The notes beneath the pieces are model-generated. The model was given only the letters and a program-made list of their open reading frames with translations. It was not told the DNA's origin and did not search any database. Shown one piece after another: positions 18,304-25,132 of a DNA stretch of 25,132 nucleotides; positions within the stretch are counted from its first letter, which is position 1; every line of letters starts with the position of its first letter. Position numbers and translations under genes: made by a program. This DNA comes from Chara braunii (taxonomy: Eukaryota; Streptophyta; Charophyceae; Charales; Characeae): contig BFEA01000049.1 of NCBI GenBank assembly GCA_003427395.1, positions 3,825,374 to 3,850,505 of the forward strand. The letters run 5' to 3'.

Positions 18304-18965
18304 TCATTCAATCTGGCGCTTTCCTTTCTGCAACAACTTCTCGTAGTGGGCGACAACCTGTGGAGCGGTCTGCATTAGTTCCTCCCGAGTGAACCATCTA
18401 TCCTCCTTTGGATCAGTATGGTGTCTGAACCGAACGCGGTACTGCAGCTTCGGCTTCGGAGGACGTCCCATGCCTGCCTGAAGGTCTTGGAATCATCATT
18501 TCCCTGTGGTCCACGATGTCATCGATGTCGACCTCCCCATCCCTGGTTGGGGGCAGCATTGAGTGTTGCGAGGGAAACTGGTCAGTTTCCTTGAATGGTG
18601 CGAGCTTGGAGGCGTGAAAGACAGGGTAAGTGCGAAGGTGACCAGGGATCTGAACTACATATGACGTACCATCCGGATCATCTCCGACTATATCCAGAAC
18701 CTCCCAGGGTCCAAAATACTGTGGCATGAGCTTGCGGGAGATCCCGTGCTCCTGTCCCAGTTCTGAAGACTTAACCCAGACCCTGTCCCCTATCTGGAAT
18801 GTTGATGGGCGGCGGTGCTTGTTCTCTGATTCTATGATCGCCGCCTGTGCCTAGTGCATCTGTTCCACCGCTTGTTGCATCAGTTGTTCATATCGATAGG
18901 CAAATTCTAGTGTGCCAGGTGCAGCAGTTGGCTGGTTCTCAGGCAGTAGAAAGTCTAGGGGCAGT
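18304..18965 (-). pseudogene. pol: Element C pol, part 3: integrase C-terminus and chromodomain
   Basis: Entered by a frame change near 18966. Contains SRKLMPQYFGPWEVL (GPY/F-like module), then PVFHASKLAPF, then a chromodomain-like end with YRVRFRHHTDPKEDRWFTRE. A TAG at 18853-18851 interrupts the linker (the preceding residues are EQMH). Near 18466 another frame change is needed: one frame ends at 18413, while the chromodomain residues continue in a different frame to the TGA at 18306-18304. The chromodomain tail is thought to steer integration to particular chromatin. Confidence 0.8.
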
Positions 18966-19610
18966 CTAGGGCTTGAAAGTTAGTAGCAAATTGTTAGGGC
19001 TCAGCCCAGTGGCGCTGTGCACTGCGTTATTATACAGGCTGGCAATGAGAGCAAGTTTCTCATCCCAGTCCACCTGATTAGGCTAGATGTAGTGCCTGAG
19101 CAGGTGTTGTACAGCGCGGTTCAACTGCTCTGCTTGCCCGTTTGCCTCTGGATGGTTTCCAGATGTCATCTGCAGCTGCGTTCCTTGTTCTGCAGCTGCG
19201 GCCTTCCACAACTCACTCGTGAATCTAACATCCCGGTCGCTCACAATAGACTTTGGTAGGCCAAAGTCTCTGACCCAGTTTTCCTTAAACAGCCTAATGA
19301 CGTACTCGGTCTTCGCTGTCTCTGGCATTGCAACTAACCTAGCGTACTTACTACACCTATCCACGATAACGAAGATGTGTCTCATTCCACTTTTGCTGGT
19401 GACCAGCGTGTCCATGAAGTCCATGGACAGGCTCTCATCGGGCCTTTCCGGAATCGGAAGGGGCTTGAGAAGCCCAAGGGGGGCCTGTGTACATGGCTTG
19501 TCTCTCTGACAGACCTGACAAGTCTCCACGTACAGCTTGGCATCTCTCATCATCGTGGGCCACCAGCACTGCTGCAGCAGATTGGCCGCAGTCTTCTTAT
19601 ATCCAAAATG
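18966..19610 (-). pseudogene. pol: Element C pol, part 2: integrase zinc finger and catalytic core
   Basis: Continues the RT/RNase H frame after a TGA at 19613-19611, which stands where the glycine of the HDATGHFG-type zinc-finger motif is expected. The H2C2 finger continues with CQVCQRDK. The catalytic core has MDFMDTL, then VSDRDVRF, then GQAEQLN, with 35 residues between the second Asp and the Glu (D,D35E complete). A TAG at 19085-19083 follows HYI; homology then continues in the same frame (WDEKLALIASLYN) until a further TAG at 18968-18966, where the frame also changes. Confidence 0.85.
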
Positions 19611-21743
19611 TCATGTGGCGTCATGACACTCTCCTAAAAATAAACTACGCAAAGACTCCCAATTAGGCACACACAAATGTTTATTCCCGGCCTTCTCAAG
19701 GAACAGCAAGTCGTTGACCAACTCAAACTCGGCAGAAGTCACTTTGTCCTTCGCCTCGAGTCTACGAATGATCTCAAACATAAACAGATCCTCGAGATAG
19801 GCTTCCACCAAAGAGCGAGTAACATCGTCCGCAAGCTCGAACTTAGTGATCAGTGCACCAGAGAAGTCAGGCCTACGTGATAAGGCATCAACAACTTTGT
19901 TGTACTCCCCTTTTAGATACTGCGGTTCGAAGTCATACTGTTCAATGATTTCGATCCATCGCTTCAATACATCGGAGAGCACTAGCTGGGTTCTCATCCA
20001 CTTCAGGGTCTGATGATCAGTCCTGACGATGAAGAACCTCCCAAGGAGGTAATGTCTCCAATGGGTCAGTGCCTTGTAAATCGCGTAGAGCTCCTTCTCA
20101 TAGGTGGGCTTTGCCAACTTCTGAGATGACATCTTTTTGGACATGTACTCGACTGGCCTCAACTTTGGCCCGTCCTGCTGCGCGAGCACGGCACCAATGC
20201 CATATTGGCTGGCATCCGTGGTTACTATGAATGGCTTGTCAGGATCAGGAAGTTTTAAGACCTCATGGTGTGTCGACGCATGCTTCAGATGTCTGAAAGC
20301 AGCCTCATACCTGTCTGTCCACTCCCACGGGGTGTCAAGGCGAGTCAGGTCAGTCAAAGGGGCGGCCACTATACTATAGTTCTTAACAAACTTACGGTAG
20401 TAGTCGATCATCCCTAAGAAAGACCTCATCTCAGTCACAGACTGAGGACGCGGCCAGTCACGAATGCTGGCCACCTTCCCGTCATTGGGCTTCAACCCCC
20501 CCACGGAAATCTCATGACCCAAGTACAAGATCCGGGTGCGACCAAACTCGCATTTCTCGCCGTTGATCTTGAACTTGTGCTGCCGAAGGAGACTGAGGAC
20601 TTTGTCTAAATGCGCAACATGCTCCTCGACAGTCCTACTAAAAATAAGTATGTCATCGAGGTACATGATGACAAACTTATCCAAGTAGTCATGAAAGATC
20701 CGATTCATATTGTGCTGAAAGGTGCCAGGAGCATTGCAGAGGCCGAAAGGCATCACCACAAACTCGTACAGACCGTACCTGGTCTGAAATGCGGTTTTAT
20801 GTTGATTCTCGAGCCGGATGGCAATCTGATGGTACCCGGACTTCAGATCTATCTTACTGAAGTACCGACACCCTTGCACTCTATATAGCAAGTCATCAAT
20901 GCGTGGTAGGGGCTCTCGGTTCTTGACAATGATTGCATTGAAGCCCCTATAATCAATGCACATCCTCAGAGTTCCCCCCTTCTTCGGCACAAATAAGACT
21001 AGAGATCCGTAAGGGGAGACACTCGGCCGGATCCAACCCTTCTCTACGAGTTCCTTGAGTTGCCGGTGAAGCTCATCAAGCTCGCCTGGAGACGTCCGAT
21101 AGATCCTACCCTTCGGGATGCTAGACCGTGGGATAATCTCTATTGCGTGGACGACCTCCCTCTCAACAACCCCTTTCGGCTCTTCAAATAGAACAGGGTA
21201 TTTAGCAACTACTTCTATCTCCGGCGACATTTTCACCGGCTCGCCTGCTGCAGAGAGATAAACTAGATACATTCCCTCCTCCGGATTTTGCTTATAATAG
21301 TTATAGAACGCGGCCTCACACATGCATCCGTAGGACTCAATCAGACTACTAGCTTTGAACTTACGTAATCTGGCGGTTCCCCCACCTGGCAAAGTGTGTT
21401 TGACCACTTTTCGGTCCCAGTCAAACTGGGGCTGTGCAACGGAGAGGTAGTACATACCTAACAAGATATCCATAGGGAGATCATCGCTCACTAGGAACGA
21501 AACACGATGTTTCAGTTTTCCTCCCGCGTACGGGAAACAACACTCAACATTCTGAAGGTAGTCGTGGACTACCATGCGTTGTTTGTTGGTACAGGTCGAC
21601 TCCACATGTCGACTCAGGCGCTGCACTTGCCCCTGTAAGCGCAGCCTCTCAACGCACGCACGACTAATGAAATTCCTAGTCGAGCTAGTGTCATAATAGG
21701 CCCCGGCCTTACGGCCGCCGATGACTACCTCGCCGACGAACTC
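19611..21743 (-). pseudogene. pol: Element C pol, part 1: protease, reverse transcriptase, RNase H
   Basis: Open for 710 codons between a TAG at 21746-21744 and a TGA at 19613-19611. Protease: AYYDTSSTRNFIS, where the usual active-site DTG or DSG is DTS, then MDILLGMYYL. RT: LRMCIDYRGFN, DLKSGYHQIA, VMPFGLCNAPGTFQ and the catalytic YLDD (Tyr codon 20663-20661), then LGHEI. RNase H: TTDASQYGIGAV, YEKELYAIYKAL and RTDHQTLKW, so its acidic residues look complete. A coding-like frame also precedes the TAG (GGVVQITPASFV), so the TAG is probably a mutation or lies near the gag-pol frameshift point. Best-preserved part of this element. Confidence 0.9.
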
Positions 21744-22158
21744 CTAGGGGTTTTTGCCAATGCCGTCGACGAAGCTAGCGGGTGTGATTTGGACCACTCC
21801 TCCTCTAGCTCCTCTAAGGACTCGAACACATTCATCGAACAGAGGCTCGATGGATCTGAATGTGTTTGTGGGACGACGGTGGAGTCAGTAGCTTGGGCCA
21901 TCTCTCGAGATGGTGAGGGTGTGTCCACCACCTCGATCCTAGCAGGAACAACTACTATTCCTACTGGCCCGATGCGTTTGCCGGAGCAGTGCCAGAATTG
22001 CTGGCCACATTGCTACCAACGGGATGGGAGGATCCCAACGTCTGCCCCAGCGTAGGCGGGATCTTCTCGGTCACCTTTTTGTTACGACACTTAAATTGGT
22101 TATGGCCATATTGGCCACAACGAATACAAGCCTGCCGGGTCGCAAACAAAAGGCACAA
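21744..22158 (-). pseudogene. gag: Element C gag remnant with zinc knuckle
   Basis: The minus-strand frame from 22158 encodes a CCHC knuckle, CIRCGQYGHNQFKC (CX2CX4HX4C), followed by a Ser/Pro/Thr-rich tail to a TAG at 21961. Coding sense then continues one frame over (VVVPARIEVVDTPSPSREM, then a Glu-rich ELEEEW stretch) to a stop at 21727-21725, suggesting a one-base loss near 21965. The Gag core upstream of the knuckle is missing. Confidence 0.75.
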
Positions 22159-22914
22159 TGAACAAAGAACAGTTCTAAACTATGCTGTCTGTCAGATGTT
22201 AATGGTTGTACATCTAACTAATCAGAAATGAAAATAGAATCGTTTGTTGGGTCTGTTTGCGGAATGGAATCTTGCCCAAACTTATCACCTAGAATCTACC
22301 CCTCCCTCAGTTCTTCCTGAATGTCTCTTGTCGTCAACGTCCCTGAGCAATCCAGAACAACGTGTGTGTCTAAAGGTGTGCACACGGCCCACCCCTGTGC
22401 CCCGAGTCCTGCTGAGCTGGCCAGCCCCGCACCGTATTTATCCTCACGTGTAGCGAGCCTTACACCGACCGATTGGCTGATCAGGAGGCGTTTTTATGGA
22501 CAGCCCCCGAAGTCCTCAGGAATTATTTAACGTCGCAAACAGGACGACGATCACAGCCAATGGAAGGTCCCCGCCGGTATTTATTTATAGACGTTCGGTC
22601 TCGTCTTTTCCATAGGGCCGGCCTGCCCCTCAGAACCCCTTTATAGCGCAGCGAGCAGACAAAGGACAAAGCAGCAAAGCATGCATGCTCTACTCCCGGT
22701 GGGTTGGCATGGTGACCGTGACCCAGTACTTCGTCCAGGGCCCTTCAGATAGCACCTCCCTCTCCTTCCAGTTGCTCCACATGAAGACTGACGACTCTCA
22801 AGGTTGAGCGCACACGACTCCTCACATGAGAGGACTCTCAAGACAAAACACACATCCTCACGGTAAGAAGTGTCGAAGAGGGTAGATAAGGTTAGGTGCA
22901 ACGGACCTCAAAAT
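22159..22914. other. Unidentified DNA in place of the element C gag body
   Basis: No gag-like frame is found on the minus strand. On the + strand it has a promoter-like look: ATTGG at 22474 and CCAAT at 22557, then TATTTATTTATAG at about 22577-22589 and TTTATAGCG at about 22641. An inverted pair AGATGT/ACATCT lies at 22194-22199 and 22210-22215. It could be a solo LTR or another insertion; I could not find matching termini. Confidence 0.4.
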
Positions 22915-23229
22915 AGCTGCCCCCAACCACACATATTCTCACCAGATGACCTGATGTTGATTGTGATGACCAATCACTGCTTCGGCACAACCAGCATTGC
23001 CCCACCGTTCCACCTCAGCATCAATCACATATCGGATAGTTCTCATCATACTGCGAACACCCAATATTCACCACTTAGTAGCCTTCCTGGCGATACCCCT
23101 CACCTCCTGGGTCGCCTCACTTGTCTCCACCCTCCTCACTACACACCTCCCACGACCGCTCTCCCAGCAGACCGCGTGCATGCATCGCAAAGGCAGAAGA
23201 CAAGCGCCAGATGAGCGCACCGTACCACA
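22915..23229 (-). other. Probable element C leader next to the PBS
   Basis: Non-coding on both strands as far as I can see, and directly downstream (minus strand) of the PBS, which is where the leader belongs. No motif is recognised. Confidence 0.45.
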
Positions 23230-23241
23230 GCTCCGATACCA
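23230..23241 (-). other. Primer binding site of element C
   Basis: TGGTATCGGAGC on the minus strand, 2 nt after the 5' LTR. It matches 11 of 12 bases of the initiator tRNA-Met complement TGGTATCAGAGC. It fixes the orientation of the element and the LTR boundary. Confidence 0.87.
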
Positions 23242-23243
23242 AT

Positions 23244-24171
23244 TTGAAGAAAAATGAGCGATAGCGAACTTCAGAAATCAAACAGCATCATACACATAAG
23301 ACCAGATAGTCGTGACCTCGAACCAACAGTAGAATTGCATCACGAGTTTCACCAAATAAGAGCACAGCAAAAGCTCATAATTGACAATGCTGGAATAGTC
23401 TCATCATCATCAACGAAGAACCAATGTCGATATCCTATCTGGCGCTCGGCGCCCAGACTACAAATGGCAGATCCTATCTAGCCTAATCTACAATGCCGCG
23501 GATGACGTCAACAGCTCCCCGAAGTACGAGCAGATCTTGGCCAATGCCGTACGCTTCAAGCACCACGTATGTCTCTCATATCATTCACAACCTCGTTCCC
23601 CAACTCACAGATGCCACATGCACCCAAAGACCACCATGCGCCCCATCCAGTATACAGTAGTGCAGCTCGGCTATGGCTGCCTGCTCCTTCCAGCTCGCCC
23701 GTGAGCGCGCGAGCGCTGGCCAGCGTTAGCGCAGCAGCGCTTGTGCAGCATGCAGCCAGTGCCTTAATGTCCAATGCATGGGCAGGCCCTTCGCTATATC
23801 GATGTGGCCTGCTGCTGCGTGCGATAATGCGGTACTGGGCCCCAGCCCAGAAGCTTCCGGTAGGCCCCGGGAGCCTGAGCCTTGGTACAGAGGAAACAGG
23901 CCCAGGGCCTGTGGTGGTCATCAGCGCCCAACCGCCCTCGCCTGTGTTCGGTCCATGTTGTGTATCCGGCCCAGGGCCTGCCCTAGTTACAGACGATAAA
24001 GGGCAGCCTGGGCCTGGGCGCTTCCAACCAACTGGCGCTGGGCGACTGCCTGAATTTTCCCCAGTTGCGTAGTAGTCCAAAATAGGCCTCGGTCGGGCCT
24101 GCCTTCACTTAGGGCGGCCGACCTTGCTGCTAACAGGCCCAGTGGGGCTTACAGAGGCCTTGTGCCTCGCA
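23244..24171 (-). repeat. 5' LTR of element C (928 bp)
   Basis: On the minus strand it starts TGCGAGG (24171-24165). Its 3' terminus has mutated from CCTTGCA (as in the other LTR) to TCTTCAA. It matches 12744-12789 plus 17385-18267, and so shows the LINE target site before insertion. The same CGCTGGCCAGCG palindrome is present. I see no convincing TATA box; GATATAG near 23797 (minus) is a weak candidate. Confidence 0.93.
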
Positions 24172-24904
24172 CATTCCAAAGACAGATCGAGGTCGGGGAC
24201 CTCACAATTCAACCCGGGGTTATCCTGGGAGCCTTATCCAGTTTCGCTTACGAGCCTCCGCTCTTGACGGACTCCTGTCTGTCCCGGGCTTTCCAGTCAT
24301 CCTCTATCCCGATTTATCCTACCGGAAACCATTTCTTAAACCCTAAACCCCTGGGGTCTGGCTCATGCCTGCTCCTTTCAACTGTAAGGCTGTCAGCTTG
24401 GCTTATTTAGCAAGAGCAGGGTAAACTGTCTGTTGTTTTTGTTCTCGCCAGGATTTGAACCTGGACCCAAACAATGTGAGCATTTGTTATTCTTTACTGT
24501 CCTGAAGCTGTGATTTTTTAACCTGGGACCTGCATGTGCAGTCTCTGTTTGCCTAGCATATTGGTAGGACCTTTTGGGCAGACACTGTAGGCCTAGGCAA
24601 GTAGCAGCTCCTCAGAAGTGACGAGTTGAGGCAAAAGCCACAAAACCCTCGTTCAAAATTCATTTGTCATATTTCTGGTGTTTGATAAGACTAGAGGGGC
24701 GCTACTTTCACCATTGATTGATGAGAGAGAGAGTGCAGCCATAGCCAGTGAGAACTACTCGATCACTGGACTGTTTCTTGAGCCGATTGTTGCATGTTGC
24801 TCAGGGAGGCAGGGCCCTCATTTCTTGATCACCTTTTTTCTGGTTTCATGGACTCTTTTTGGATGTGATTCGTCAATTTCAATTTTCTGTGAAGTTGCAA
24901 TCAA
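24172..24904. other. KDSA intron sequence between repeats
   Basis: Starts with CATT, the right copy of the element C target duplication. No KDSA exon was found: the segment expected after FCAP does not appear in any + frame. The only structure is a tRNA T-arm-like motif on the minus strand at 24448-24464. Confidence 0.5.
24448..24464 (-). other. tRNA T-arm / pol III B-box-like motif
   Basis: On the minus strand CCAGG-TTCAAAT-CCTGG forms a perfect 5-bp stem with a 7-nt loop, and GGTTCAAATCC fits the B-box consensus. It is followed by CGAGAAC, like a 3' acceptor strand. No matching 5' acceptor or A box is seen upstream, so at best it is a tRNA or SINE-head remnant. Confidence 0.3.
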
Positions 24905-25132
24905 TGCAAGGAAAATGAGCGAGAGCGGTAGACAGAAAACCAATATGCAACATTACATTGAAGACCAGATAGTAGTGTACCAAGCAGAAATTAGGATGCT
25001 CAGAGATACAAGCGAAATAAGACCAAAGCATACTTGCGGCGCACGTCGTGCGCGGCACTTGCGCACGTGCGGCGCAGGCCGCAGCGCGCAAGTGGCGCCC
25101 GCACGACGCGCGGCGCATGGTCGAAATTGCAG
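24905..25132 (-). repeat. Partial LTR of another element related to C, runs off the window
   Basis: Starts TGCAAGGAAAATGAGCGA, matching 17 bases plus the following A at the element C 3' LTR terminus (12744), and continues with diverged matches (AAGACCAGATAGT, AAATAAGA). On the minus strand this is the 3' end of an LTR whose rest lies beyond the window. From about 25030 it departs into a GC-rich foldback not present in the element C LTR. Confidence 0.65.
25035..25117. repeat. GC-rich long foldback (imperfect inverted repeat)
   Basis: Nested pairings: TGCGGC (25068-25073) with GCCGCA (25078-25083), ACTTGCGC (25057-25064) with GCGCAAGT (25086-25093), CGTCGTGCG (25044-25052) with CGCACGACG (25100-25108), and 25035-25042 with 25110-25117 (7 of 8). 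Together they form one hairpin with arms of about 30 bp and small internal loops. Confidence 0.8.

Larger units (their letters stand above)
12744..24171 (-). mobile_element. Element C: Ty3/gypsy chromodomain LTR retrotransposon, minus strand
   Basis: Read on the minus strand: 5' LTR (24171-23244), PBS (23241-23230), leader, unrelated DNA where the gag body should be, a gag zinc knuckle (near 22120), pol with PR-RT-RNaseH-IN-chromodomain (about 21800-18304), polypurine tract (18277-18268), then the 3' LTR (18267-12744) split by a LINE. LTR termini are TGCGAGG and CCTTGCA, an imperfect inverted repeat. The two LTRs differ at about 44 positions in about 885 by eye (about 95% identity). Pol carries several stops and frameshifts, so the copy is dead. 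Excluding the LINE and one copy of its duplication, it is about 6.8 kb. Confidence 0.92.

Noticed and set aside
21725-21931. A second canonical frameshift signal in element C
   Set aside because: The gag-like and pol frames do differ by -1 here, but no X XXY YYZ heptamer with a good downstream stem was found. The nearest, a run of five A before CCCC, does not fit.

Overview
The window looks like transposon-rich nuclear DNA of a streptophyte (plant or charophyte alga). Two short spliced exons match plant KDO-8-phosphate synthase (KDSA), and everything else is non-coding or repeat sequence: two chromodomain-type Ty3/gypsy LTR retrotransposons, an L1-like LINE with a plant-style C-terminal zinc finger, LTR remnants and microsatellites. 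No bacterial-style gene or operon is present. A charophyte with giant introns, such as Chara, is my guess from the style of the gag proteins; that part rests on memory and is weak.

Host gene (+ strand). Exon 906-965 and exon 12341-12415 are consecutive in the plant KDSA protein and both are phase 0. They are separated by an 11,375-bp intron. The following intron starts at 12416 and runs past the window end (more than 12.7 kb). No other KDSA exon was found, so the window appears to lie inside one gene that has been inflated by retrotransposons.

First intron. A diverged, probably solo LTR (about 1400-2364) is followed by element A, a + strand Ty3/gypsy element (2561-11633). Its 1,368-bp 5' LTR has perfect 10-bp terminal inverted repeats. 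It also has a PBS, an intact gag, and a gag/pol overlap with a textbook candidate -1 frameshift signal. Its pol (PR-RT-RNaseH-IN-chromodomain) is broken by one frameshift and three stops. The 3' LTR is clipped at both ends and contains a 538-bp assembly gap.

Second intron. Element C, a - strand Ty3/gypsy element (12744-24171), has a 928-bp 5' LTR, an initiator-Met-type PBS, a polypurine tract, a 4-bp target duplication and a decayed pol. Its gag body appears to be replaced by unrelated DNA. A 5'-truncated + strand LINE (12790-17369) sits inside its 3' LTR. The 15-bp duplication around the LINE can be read against the uninterrupted 5' LTR in the same window. After element C come about 730 bp of intron and the edge of another related LTR (24905 to the end), which carries a long GC-rich foldback.

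Inferred order of events: element C inserted first (LTRs about 95% identical by eye), then the LINE into C. Element A looks somewhat younger (LTRs about 97% identical by eye). Nothing suggests that an intact autonomous element remains.
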